In this document: piece by piece, positions 41,212-49,089 of the stretch
How the letters are laid out: each line of letters opens with the position of its first letter
Numbering within the stretch: position 1 is the first letter of the stretch
NCBI GenBank assembly: GCA_964625335.1
Contig: CAZVBE010000005.1
Coordinates: 1 to 64,000 of the forward strand
Direction of reading: 5' to 3'
DNA from: CAZGUG01 sp964625335
GTDB taxonomy: Bacteria; Bacillota; Clostridia; Ch29
Length of the DNA stretch: 64,000 nucleotides
Program-made: the position numbers and the translations under genes
The notes under the pieces: model-generated
Database searches by the model: none
Told to the model about the DNA's origin: nothing
What the model saw: the letters and a program-made list of their open reading frames with translations, nothing else

Positions 41212-43146
41212 ATGAATGGAAAAATTGTATTTATCGCACCGGATACGAACCTGGCTGACAGAGCCAAAAAAGTGATTTACGAACTTGGTGAACAAATTGA
41301 AGTTTATCAGGGATCATTGGATGAGGGTTTAAGAATTGCAAAGCAGACGGTTAATAATGGAGCTAATATAGTAATTAGCAGAGGTGGAACAGGGAATCTA
41401 ATAAAACGGAATTTACAGATACCTGTAGTCAATTTAGAAACAAGCGGCTTCGACATTATTAATACAATCAATAATGCTGTGACCTATTCAAATAATATCG
41501 GGATAGTAGGATTCCAAAATCTTATTTCCGCTTATGAAAGAGTAAACAAAATAATGCAGAATACCTTTTCCACTCAAATAACTACAGCCATCATTAGAAA
41601 TGGCAGAGAAGCCGAGATAAAAATCAAACAGTTGTATAAACTGGGTATAAGAGTATTTATTGGTGGGTATGTTGCAATAAATACAGTACAAAGGTTTGGT
41701 TACCATGGAATCCTTATAGAATCCGGAAGTGAGACTATAGTCGAAGCAATAAAGCATGCAAAGAATTTGCTGGAAGTTCAGTTGCGGGAAAAGGAAAGAG
41801 CAGAAATTTCAAAGTCCATAATTGATTTTGCATATGACGGTATCCTTGGCGTAGATAAAGAAGGGCTCATAACGGTATTTAATCCGGTAACAGAAAAGTT
41901 AGTGGGTGTTAAAGCAGAAACGGCAATAGGCAGACCTGTGGATGACGTGGTGGAAAATACCAGAATGAATTATGTGCTTAAAACAGGAGAAGCAGAATTG
42001 GGGGAAATTCAACTGATAGGCGAAGTATCGATAGTAACCAACAGAGTTCCTATAGTAGTTGAAGGTGAAGTATTGGGGGTTGTTGCTACTTTTCAGGAAC
42101 TGGACAAGATACAGAAAATGGAAAGCAAAATCCGTAAAAAGCTGTTATATAAAGGACATGTGGCTAAAGCTAAATTTCAAGATATTATTGGGAAAAGCGG
42201 AGCAATATTACAGGCTAAGGAAAAGGCACAGCAATATGCTGAAGTAGACAGTACGGTATTAATCCTTGGAGAAACAGGGACAGGGAAGGAACTGTTTGCA
42301 CAAAGCATACACAACGCCAGTTCCCGTCATGATAAACCCTTTGTAGCAGTAAATTGTGCGGCTCTTCCGGAAAATCTTTTGGAGAGTGAGCTTTTTGGCT
42401 ATGTTGAGGGAGCCTTTACAGGTGCAAGAAAAGGAGGCAAGGCTGGATTGTTTGAACTGGCGCATGAGGGGACAATCCTTCTTGATGAGATAAGCGAGAT
42501 GTCGCCAATGTTGCAGGCAAGATTTTTAAGGGTGCTGCAGGAAAAAGAAGTGGTAAGGTTAGGCGATGACAGGGTGATACCGATAGATGTCAGGATTATT
42601 GCTGCTACAAATAGGGACCTTTACAGTCAGGTGGAAAAAGGTGAATTCAGGGAAGACCTGTTTTATCGTTTATGTGTGCTTAGACTTGAATTGCCTCCTC
42701 TGAGAAAAAGAGCGGAGGATATCCCGGCGCTTGCCGGTTTTCTTATTGAAGAGAAAAGCAAAAAATTAAGCAAACCTATAAAGGGCATATCCCGAGAGGC
42801 ATTGACCAGGCTGACTAATCATCATTGGCCGGGGAATGTGCGGCAGTTGGAGAATATTATTGAAAGATCGGTGGTACTGTGTAAAGACAAGGAAATTGAT
42901 GTTGATATAATATTTGAGGTCATGATGGGAGCTCCAAACTTCATAACGCAAGAAAAACAAAGTTCATCCGTAGGAATGACGGCAGATGAGGGTCTGTTGA
43001 AAAATGCCGAGGCTGATATGATTAAGAAGGTACTGGAGGAAACAAAAGGTAATAAAACGCTGGCAGCAGAGAGATTAGGAATAAGCGTTACCACGCTTTG
43101 GAGAAGATTGAAAAGATTAGAGAAAAATTACAGCGTTGATAAATGA
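41212..43146 (+). CDS. PrpR-like sigma-54-dependent transcriptional activator
   Basis: 644 aa. Residues 1-190 are a PrpR_N sensory domain (IVFIAPDTNLADRAKKV, IVISRGGTGNLIKR), residues about 200-300 a PAS domain (ISKSIIDFAYDGILGVDKEG), and about 325-550 a sigma-54-interaction AAA+ domain with Walker A GETGTGKE (353-360), the sigma-54 contact loop GAFTGA (400-405) and DDRVIPIDVRIIAATNRDL. A Fis-type helix-turn-helix ends the protein (about 618-637). It should sense a carboxylate and activate sigma-54 promoters, such as the one at 25947. ATG 41212 is preceded by GAGGTGG. Confidence 0.93.
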   Translation: MNGKIVFIAPDTNLADRAKKVIYELGEQIEVYQGSLDEGLRIAKQTVNNGANIVISRGGTGNLIKRNLQIPVVNLETSGFDIINTINNAVTYSNNIGIVGFQNLISAYERVNKIMQNTFSTQITTAIIRNGREAEIKIKQLYKLGIRVFIGGYVAINTVQRFGYHGILIESGSETIVEAIKHAKNLLEVQLREKERAEISKSIIDFAYDGILGVDKEGLITVFNPVTEKLVGVKAETAIGRPVDDVVENTRMNYVLKTGEAELGEIQLIGEVSIVTNRVPIVVEGEVLGVVATFQELDKIQKMESKIRKKLLYKGHVAKAKFQDIIGKSGAILQAKEKAQQYAEVDSTVLILGETGTGKELFAQSIHNASSRHDKPFVAVNCAALPENLLESELFGYVEGAFTGARKGGKAGLFELAHEGTILLDEISEMSPMLQARFLRVLQEKEVVRLGDDRVIPIDVRIIAATNRDLYSQVEKGEFREDLFYRLCVLRLELPPLRKRAEDIPALAGFLIEEKSKKLSKPIKGISREALTRLTNHHWPGNVRQLENIIERSVVLCKDKEIDVDIIFEVMMGAPNFITQEKQSSSVGMTADEGLLKNAEADMIKKVLEETKGNKTLAAERLGISVTTLWRRLKRLEKNYSVDK

Positions 43147-43151
43147 TAAGA

Positions 43152-43177
43152 AGCGGGGTGTTATAGCCCTGCTTTTT
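43152..43177 (+). terminator. Terminator of the regulator gene
   Basis: AGCGGG pairs with CCCTGCT (one G-T pair) around GTGTTATAG, followed by TTTTT. Confidence 0.6.
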
Positions 43178-43243
43178 AAATGCGCTGTTTATGCATCAAA
43201 AGGCATTTGTTAAAAGGTCTTTTGAATTGATATAATAAGGTAT

Positions 43244-43530
43244 GGGGACACACCGCTGCTAACGCAGGTATTCCTTGTTGCGGAATGTCCCCGATTGATA
43301 AGCTCTCGGGCCGGGACACACCGCTGCTAACGAGGGTATTCCTTGTTGCGGAATGTCCCCGATTGATAAGCTCTCGGGTCGGGACACACCGCTTTCAATA
43401 AGGTCAGGGGACACACCTTCATAGTTGGTATCCTTTTATAGCCAAGGAATGTCCCCATTAGAATTCCTTGTTGCGGAATGTCCCCGATTGATAAGCTCTC
43501 GGGTCGGGACACACCGCTGCAGTTAAGACC
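43244..43530. repeat. Nested REP-like repeat array
   Basis: A 68-base unit starting GGGACACACCGCTGCTAACG and ending GATAAGCTCTCGGG occurs at 43245-43312 and 43313-43380 nearly identically. A third copy beginning at 43381 is interrupted after GGGACACACCGCT by a different hairpin element (about 43408-43456, GGGGACACACC...GGAATGTCCCC), then resumes at ATTCCTTGTTGC. A fourth begins at 43507 and breaks off after GGGACACACCGCTGC. Each unit contains facing GGGACA and TGTCCCC arms, as REP elements do. No REP-associated transposase gene is in the window. The rest of the 43147-43617 gap holds no gene. Confidence 0.85.
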
Positions 43531-43617
43531 ACGTAGTATAGCTGCCATGCCGGGGGCTGACACAGGTTATAGATCGATGATTTTACAGGACATGTCATTT
43601 ACGGGGAAAGGAACGAT

Positions 43618-45993
43618 ATGATGAAGGACAGAACGCTTAAAACACTTGAATTCGATAAGATTGTGAAAAGGCTTTCGGAAATGGCTGCATCCGAGGCGGG
43701 GCAGAAGCGGTGTCTGGAGGTAAAGCCGTCCTTCCATTTGGAAGAGGTGGAAAGGATGCAGCAGGAGACCGCTGAATGTATAAAGGCGTTGATGAAGAAG
43801 GGCTCGCCTCCTTTAGGAGGCGTTACCCACCTGGGTATGGTGTTAAAGAGGGTGGAGGCCGGTGGGGTCCTTGATACCGAACAGCTGCTGCGCGTGGCGG
43901 ATTTACTCCGGTGCGCGGGTAATATGCAGGACTATATGAAAGCCGAGAGGGAAGGCCAGGAAGAAGGAATTGATATTCTAGCCTCCATGGCTGGAAGCCT
44001 TACTCCCCATCCTCAGGTGGAAAGGGAAATATCAAGGTGTATAGAGGGTCCGGGGCTGATATACGATGACGCAAGCCCGACACTTAGGAATATACGAAGG
44101 CAAATAGGTTCGGTTAATGAGGGGATAAGAAGCAAGCTGAATTCCATGATTGGTTCAGCCAATATTCAGAAGTTTCTTCAGGACGCCATAGTTACAACCC
44201 GGGGCGACAGGTATGTCGTGCCGGTAAAACAGGAGTATAAGGGCAGTGTGCCCGGCATTGTGCACGACCAGTCATCTACCGGGGCTACATTATTCATAGA
44301 GCCCATGGCGGTGGTGCAGCTGAATAACAGGCTGAGGGAATTATCAGCCAGTGAAAAACTGGAGATTGAGAGGATACTTTCTGCCCTGACGCTGCTTGTC
44401 AGTGGTATATTGGAAGATATCCAGGCGGATATGGAAATCCTGATAGAATTGGATGTAATGTTTGCCAAGGGCAAACTGGGGCTAGAGATGGAAGCAAACC
44501 GCCCGCTTTATAATACCTCGGGATATATAAACTTAAAAAAGGCAAGGCATCCGCTGATAGACCCAAAGGTTGTGGTGCCGGTGAGCATTCACCTGGGCAG
44601 AGATTTTGAAGTGCTGGTAATAACGGGGCCCAACACCGGCGGCAAGACGGTAACTCTTAAAACGGTGGGGCTTATGGTGCTGATGGCCCAGGCGGGGCTG
44701 CAAATACCCTGCCAGGAGGGGACAGAACTCACGCTGTACAGGGACGTGTTCGCGGATATCGGTGATGAGCAGAGCATAGAACAGAGCCTCAGCACCTTTT
44801 CATCCCATATGACCAACATAGTTGAAATACTCAGGCAGGTAGGAAGGGGCAGCCTTGTACTGTTGGACGAACTTGGAGCGGGGACGGATCCAACAGAAGG
44901 GGCAGCTCTGGCGATGGCCATACTCGATTATCTCCACGGTAAAAGCATTTGTACCATAGCTACCACCCACTACAGTGAACTTAAGCAGTATGCACTGACA
45001 AAGGAGCGGGTTGAAAATGCCAGCGTGGAATTTGATGTGGAAACGTTAAGCCCGACCTATAGACTTACCATAGGTATACCGGGAAAATCCAACGCCTTTG
45101 AGATTTCAAAGAGGCTGGGGCTGGATGAGGGCCTTATAGAAAGCGCGTCCATGTATATCTCGGGTGAGGAGGTCAGGTTTGAAGACCTGATAGGCGATCT
45201 GGAAAAGAACAGAAAGGAAGCGCAGCAGGAGAAGGAATGGGCGCAGCTTCTGAGACAGGAAGTGGAAAGGGTAAAGGCCGATTACCAGGGAAAGATTAAC
45301 CGGCTTGAGGAAAGACGGGACAAAATACTTGACCAGGCAAGGCAGGAAGCAAAGCATGTCCTTGAAAAGGCCAGGGAAGAAGCTACAGAACTTATAAAGG
45401 AACTAAGAAGCCTGGCCTCGGTTGAAGGAGCGGAAAGAAACAGACGAATAGAGAAGGCAAGGGAAAAAATACGGTGGGATATAGAAAAGCTGGAAGAAGC
45501 CTTAAACACGGGCATACAAGAAGAGCGTCCCGCTGCAGGCCCCGGGGAGCTTAAACCCGGCGACCCCGTCAGGGTAATAAGCCTTGGTCAGAAAGGTACC
45601 GTACTGGAAGTGTCCGACGACGGACAGGCAATGGTACAGGTAGGCATTATGAAGCTTAAGGTAAATATAAGCAACCTGGAAACGGTTGAAGAGAAGGCGG
45701 AAGAGCATATATCGAAGGCGGATAAAAGGTCGATGTCAAAGGCCGCCACTATATCAGCCCAGGTGGACGTTAGGGGTCAGGTCCTGGAGGATGCCATAAT
45801 AAATGTGGATAAATACCTGGATGATGCCCATCTTTCAGGGCTGAAACAGGTAACCATAATCCACGGAAAGGGTACCGGCGTGTTAAGGAGCGGCATCCAG
45901 CAGCTTTTGAGGTCAAACCGGTATGTGGCTTCATTTAGGAGGGGTAGTTTTGGAGAAGGCGGGGACGGCGTAACGATGGTAGAGCTGAAATAA
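43618..45993 (+). CDS. mutS2: Endonuclease MutS2
   Basis: 791 aa, standard MutS2 length. It lacks the MutS mismatch-binding domain, has the clamp/lever region (about 1-300), an ATPase with Walker A GPNTGGKT (about 337-344) and LLDELGAGTDPTEG (about 416-429), a long coiled coil (about 515-630) and a C-terminal Smr nuclease domain (about 717-791) with VDVRGQ and IIHGKGTGVLR. MutS2 acts on branched DNA and, in Bacillus, on collided ribosomes. ATG 43618 or 43621 follows AAAGGAAC. It is unusually far from zapA. Confidence 0.95.
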   Translation: MMKDRTLKTLEFDKIVKRLSEMAASEAGQKRCLEVKPSFHLEEVERMQQETAECIKALMKKGSPPLGGVTHLGMVLKRVEAGGVLDTEQLLRVADLLRCAGNMQDYMKAEREGQEEGIDILASMAGSLTPHPQVEREISRCIEGPGLIYDDASPTLRNIRRQIGSVNEGIRSKLNSMIGSANIQKFLQDAIVTTRGDRYVVPVKQEYKGSVPGIVHDQSSTGATLFIEPMAVVQLNNRLRELSASEKLEIERILSALTLLVSGILEDIQADMEILIELDVMFAKGKLGLEMEANRPLYNTSGYINLKKARHPLIDPKVVVPVSIHLGRDFEVLVITGPNTGGKTVTLKTVGLMVLMAQAGLQIPCQEGTELTLYRDVFADIGDEQSIEQSLSTFSSHMTNIVEILRQVGRGSLVLLDELGAGTDPTEGAALAMAILDYLHGKSICTIATTHYSELKQYALTKERVENASVEFDVETLSPTYRLTIGIPGKSNAFEISKRLGLDEGLIESASMYISGEEVRFEDLIGDLEKNRKEAQQEKEWAQLLRQEVERVKADYQGKINRLEERRDKILDQARQEAKHVLEKAREEATELIKELRSLASVEGAERNRRIEKAREKIRWDIEKLEEALNTGIQEERPAAGPGELKPGDPVRVISLGQKGTVLEVSDDGQAMVQVGIMKLKVNISNLETVEEKAEEHISKADKRSMSKAATISAQVDVRGQVLEDAIINVDKYLDDAHLSGLKQVTIIHGKGTGVLRSGIQQLLRSNRYVASFRRGSFGEGGDGVTMVELK

Positions 45994-45999
45994 TGCGCC

Positions 46000-46788
46000 C
46001 TAACCGGAGGCTGTATATCCTAACCGGGCAGATAAATTCTCTGAGATAAGCAGCACGTTTTTTATGATTTTGTCCATCCCTTTTTCTTTCAGCCGGGAGG
46101 TAGGTCCGGATATACTAACAGATGTTATTGCCTCGCCATAGCAATCGAAAACTGGGGCTGCGATGCATGTAACTCCCTCTTCCCTTTCCTCATTGTCTAT
46201 GGCATAGCCCTGTCTCCTTATGACCTCAAGCTCATTTTTCAGGTCTTGGGCACTTGCGAGGGTGTTTTTTGTGTATTTTTCAAAGCTGGTTTTGCCTAAT
46301 ATCAGGTCTTGTATTTTCACGGGCTGATAGGCCAGCAGAACCTTTCCTCCGCCGGTGCAGTACAGCGGAACCTTAGCGCCCAGTTGGGTAAACATTTTGA
46401 GAAGGTTGGTGCTTTCAGACTGGGCTATATAGACGACATCGCTGCCATCTAAGACCATCAGGTTGCAGGTTTCGCCAACCAGTTCCTTTAGCTGGTCCAG
46501 ATATGGCTGTGCAAGGCTGGCCAACACGTTCTGGCGTTTTGCCATTCCGCTAATTCTGAATAATGCAAAGCCTATCCTGTATTTTTTTGTCTTCTTATCC
46601 TGCTCGATAATATTGCACTGCTTTAATGTGTTTAGCAGATGATAGGTTGCACTTACCCCATAATTAAGCCTGCTGCTTATTTCGGTAACCCCGAGACCGT
46701 GCTCGGATTTAGCCAGTTCCTCCATTACTTCAACGGCTTTCAGGACGGAACCTATGGTTTTTGTATCCTTTTTAATTTTGTCATCCAT
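46000..46788 (-). CDS. IclR-family transcriptional regulator
   Basis: 262 aa. A winged helix-turn-helix (about 12-75, GSVLKAVEVMEELAKSEHGL and YHLLNTLKQCNIIEQD) precedes an IclR effector domain (about 85-255) with YCTGGGKVLLAYQP and GYAIDNEEREEGVTCIAAPVFD. IclR effectors are often small oxoacids such as glyoxylate or pyruvate. It is divergent from an alanine-glyoxylate-type aminotransferase gene, whose start region carries a strong inverted repeat, so it probably controls that gene and perhaps itself. Confidence 0.9.
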   Translation of the reverse strand: MDDKIKKDTKTIGSVLKAVEVMEELAKSEHGLGVTEISSRLNYGVSATYHLLNTLKQCNIIEQDKKTKKYRIGFALFRISGMAKRQNVLASLAQPYLDQLKELVGETCNLMVLDGSDVVYIAQSESTNLLKMFTQLGAKVPLYCTGGGKVLLAYQPVKIQDLILGKTSFEKYTKNTLASAQDLKNELEVIRRQGYAIDNEEREEGVTCIAAPVFDCYGEAITSVSISGPTSRLKEKGMDKIIKNVLLISENLSARLGYTASG

Positions 46789-46905
46789 ACATGCTCAACT
46801 CCCGTCGGTTTGCGATAGTATTATTTACTTATGTTAAATCATATTACATTATTGTTAAAAAAGTCAAATGTTTTGGGTTGACGTTATTATAGCCCTTATC
46901 CAATC

Positions 46906-46934
46906 TTGACTTAGCAACCTGGTGGCGGTATAAT
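46906..46934 (+). promoter_or_regulatory. Promoter of the aminotransferase gene
   Basis: TTGACT (46906-46911) and TATAAT (46929-46934) with a 17-base spacer, followed by a perfect inverted repeat from 46938. Confidence 0.8.
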
Positions 46935-46937
46935 TAA

Positions 46938-46967
46938 ACTATTAGTAAAACATAATTTACTAATAGT
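46938..46967. promoter_or_regulatory. Operator: 12-bp inverted repeat, likely IclR site
   Basis: ACTATTAGTAAA (46938-46949) and TTTACTAATAGT (46956-46967) pair perfectly around six bases, just after the -10 box and over the expected start point. A related half-site ATTTACT is at 46823-46829, near the regulator's own start. The layout suits repression by the divergently encoded IclR protein. Confidence 0.65.
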
Positions 46968-46982
46968 AAAAGGAGGGCTTTT

Positions 46983-48128
46983 ATGAAAACCAGAAAATTA
47001 GTTATGATACCCGGCCCTACTCCGGTGGTCAGATCCATCCAGGACCAGATGGGCAGGGAGACGGTAGCCTTTGGTGATCCGGCATTTGTTAAGGATTTTA
47101 AAGAACTCATAGAGGATTTAAAGATTTTATTCAAATGCAGCGGTGAAGTATTTGTTGTTGCAGGCAGTGGGACCATGGGCATGGAAATGGCCATAGCCAA
47201 TACGGCCAGGAGGGGCGACAATGTACTTATAGTTTCACACGGTTTTTTTGGGGACAGATTTATTGAACTAGGTAAAAGAAAAGGCCTGAATGTGGATATA
47301 ATCTCCAGCGAGTGGGGAGAAACCGTTCCTGTGGAAAAAATAAGAGAAAAACTTAGCACCAAGAAATATGCCGCTATGACGGTTACCCATGTTGATACTT
47401 CTACCGGAGTATGTGCACCGGTTGCCGAAATCGGTAAAATGGCCAAGGAGTTTCCTGAAACCGTCTATATCGTTGACGGCGTTTGTGCAACGGCAGCCGA
47501 ACCAGAATATGTGGACGATATGGGAATAGACATATTGTTTACAGGTACACAGAAAGCCTTTGGGGTTGCTCCCGGCCTTACAATGCTGTGGGCAAGCCAA
47601 AAAGCCATGGAAAGACGAAAAAATCTGGGAGACATACCTGAGTATTTTATAGACTTTGAAAAATGGCTTCCTATAATGAAAGACCCTTCCAAATATTATG
47701 CAACACCGGCGGTGAACATGGTATGGGCCCTCAAGGAATCAGTTAGGCTTATTAACGAAGAAGGAATTGAAAACAGATACGCAAGGCATAAGAAAAATGC
47801 GGCAGCAATGCAGGCCGCATTGGAGACTCTCGGATTTGAAATATTAGCCGGGGACAATTGCAGGGCTGTTACACTGTCAAACCTGGTTTATCCGGAAGGA
47901 ACCGATGATGCAAAATTCAGAAGCCTTCTGGCAGAGGAGGGTATAATGGTTGCAGGCGGTCTGGCAGCCTATGCGGGCAGAATGTTCAGGCTTGGACATA
48001 TGGGAAATATCGATAAACACGACCTTGTTTCGGTCATTGCTGCGATAGAAAGAGCCTTATACAGGGCAGGAATGCCTGTGGAGCTTGGAAAAGGCGTTGG
48101 AGTGCTGCAGGAGCAATTGCTCAGGTAA
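46983..48128 (+). CDS. Class V aminotransferase, alanine-glyoxylate / serine-pyruvate type
   Basis: 381 aa. The N-terminus MIPGPTPVVRSIQDQMGRET is typical of the SPT/AGT family, and GTQKAFGVAPGLTMLW (about 183-198) holds the PLP-binding lysine; HVDTSTGVCAP (about 138-148) is also characteristic. It would transfer an amino group between alanine, serine or a similar donor and glyoxylate or pyruvate. AAAGGAGGG precedes ATG 46983. glyA, about 4.9 kb downstream, could connect glycine and serine metabolism with it. Confidence 0.9.
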   Translation: MKTRKLVMIPGPTPVVRSIQDQMGRETVAFGDPAFVKDFKELIEDLKILFKCSGEVFVVAGSGTMGMEMAIANTARRGDNVLIVSHGFFGDRFIELGKRKGLNVDIISSEWGETVPVEKIREKLSTKKYAAMTVTHVDTSTGVCAPVAEIGKMAKEFPETVYIVDGVCATAAEPEYVDDMGIDILFTGTQKAFGVAPGLTMLWASQKAMERRKNLGDIPEYFIDFEKWLPIMKDPSKYYATPAVNMVWALKESVRLINEEGIENRYARHKKNAAAMQAALETLGFEILAGDNCRAVTLSNLVYPEGTDDAKFRSLLAEEGIMVAGGLAAYAGRMFRLGHMGNIDKHDLVSVIAAIERALYRAGMPVELGKGVGVLQEQLLR

Positions 48129-48140
48129 GTTAATTAATAA

Positions 48141-48176
48141 GCTGCCGGACCGTGTAAAAGTCCGGCAGTTTTTGTT
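48141..48176 (+). terminator. Terminator of the aminotransferase gene
   Basis: CTGCCGGAC and GTCCGGCAG pair around a short loop, followed by TTTTTGTTTTTG. Confidence 0.85.
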
Positions 48177-48244
48177 TTTGGATTATGAAAATGCGTCGGT
48201 TGTCACGGGGATCATACCTTTGACACATTGCCGGCGTAATACAG

Positions 48245-48273
48245 TTGATTTTTTGCCCGGTTTGAGTTATACT
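48245..48273 (+). promoter_or_regulatory. tRNA-Pro promoter
   Basis: TTGATT (48245-48250) and TATACT (48268-48273), 17-base spacer, 28 bases before the tRNA. Confidence 0.65.
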
Positions 48274-48300
48274 ACATGAAGGATAAAGCTTTATATACCA

Positions 48301-48377
48301 CGGGGTGTGGCTCAGCTTGGTAGAGCGCTGCGTTCGGGACGCAGAGGCCGGAGGTTCAAATCCTCTCACTCCGACCA
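48301..48377 (+). tRNA. tRNA-Pro (anticodon CGG)
   Basis: A 77-base cloverleaf: acceptor arms CGGGGTG and CACTCCG (one G-T pair), D arm GCTC...GAGC, anticodon arm CTGCG-TTCGGGA-CGCAG giving anticodon CGG, T arm GGAGG-TTCAAAT-CCTCT and an encoded CCA end (48375-48377). It reads CCG proline codons. It is a single gene with its own promoter and terminator. Confidence 0.95.
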
Positions 48378-48385
48378 TTAAGAGT

Positions 48386-48426
48386 TAAAACTTCCGGACA
48401 GTTAATCATTGTCGGGAAGTTTTTTT
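48386..48426 (+). terminator. tRNA-Pro terminator
   Basis: AAACTTCC..GACA and TGTC..GGAAGTTT pair around a short AT-rich loop, followed by seven T. Confidence 0.8.
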
Positions 48427-48447
48427 ACACTCCCGCTGTTTTTCCTT

Positions 48448-48864
48448 TTACTTCAGGTCTTCTTCGGTTAATATGGCTATACCGTTTTGCTTCAAAAGAG
48501 CGGCGGTAATTCCGTCGCCGGATATTATTTTTCCCGAAAAGTTGCCGTCATAAATCTTACCACAGCCGCAGGATGGGCTCCGCTGCTTGAGGAAGGCTTT
48601 CCCGGCTCCGGCGGCTTTGGCTATTTCCAAAGTTTTTTGTGCACCGGTGAGGAACTGCTCAGTAACATCCCGGCCATCCCGGGTATATATCCTGCCATTT
48701 TCAATCTCGCACGGGACCCTGGGAATTGGCAGCCCTCCCAAAACCTCGGGACAGACGGGCAGCAGTTCTCCCTTTTCTACCCTTTCCTTAAGCTTCGCGT
48801 TCAGATTGTTCTTTCCATCGTATTTGCAGTTGATGCCGCAAAGGCACGCGCTTACTATATCCAT
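48448..48864 (-). CDS. DUF523 family protein
   Basis: 138 aa. It begins MDIVSACLCGINCKYDGKNN and shows CPEVLGGLPIPRVPCEI, TGAQKTLEIAKAAG and KQRSPSCGCGKIYDG, the conserved cysteine-containing blocks of DUF523. The four or five conserved cysteines suggest a metal or Fe-S site. The function is unknown to me; the family occurs alone or fused to a DUF1722 domain. Its promoter would lie in the 48865-49089 gap, where I see no other gene. Confidence 0.9.
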   Translation of the reverse strand: MDIVSACLCGINCKYDGKNNLNAKLKERVEKGELLPVCPEVLGGLPIPRVPCEIENGRIYTRDGRDVTEQFLTGAQKTLEIAKAAGAGKAFLKQRSPSCGCGKIYDGNFSGKIISGDGITAALLKQNGIAILTEEDLK

Positions 48865-49089
48865 TCCAATACCCTCTTTGATTTATTTGTTAATCCATAA
48901 TTATTGTTTCCACTCATTTGAGGAAAATCCTCTATTTACGGTACCGGCGGTACGGGAGCGATGTTTGAGCTGCAGGGACGTCCCGCCGCCGGCAGGACAG
49001 CATGGAAACTACCATCTTTTACAGGGTGTCAGCCCATTTGGCGCATGTTACAATTGAAAGGACGGCTAAGAACGGGCAGGGGGTTTCCA

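Noticed and set aside
29819..43146. Methylcitrate cycle for propionate use
   Set aside because: PrpD-like and PrpR-like proteins are present but methylcitrate synthase (PrpC) and methylisocitrate lyase (PrpB) are absent.
43244..43530. CRISPR array
   Set aside because: The 68-base units are directly adjacent with no unique spacers, contain internal hairpins, and there are no cas genes.
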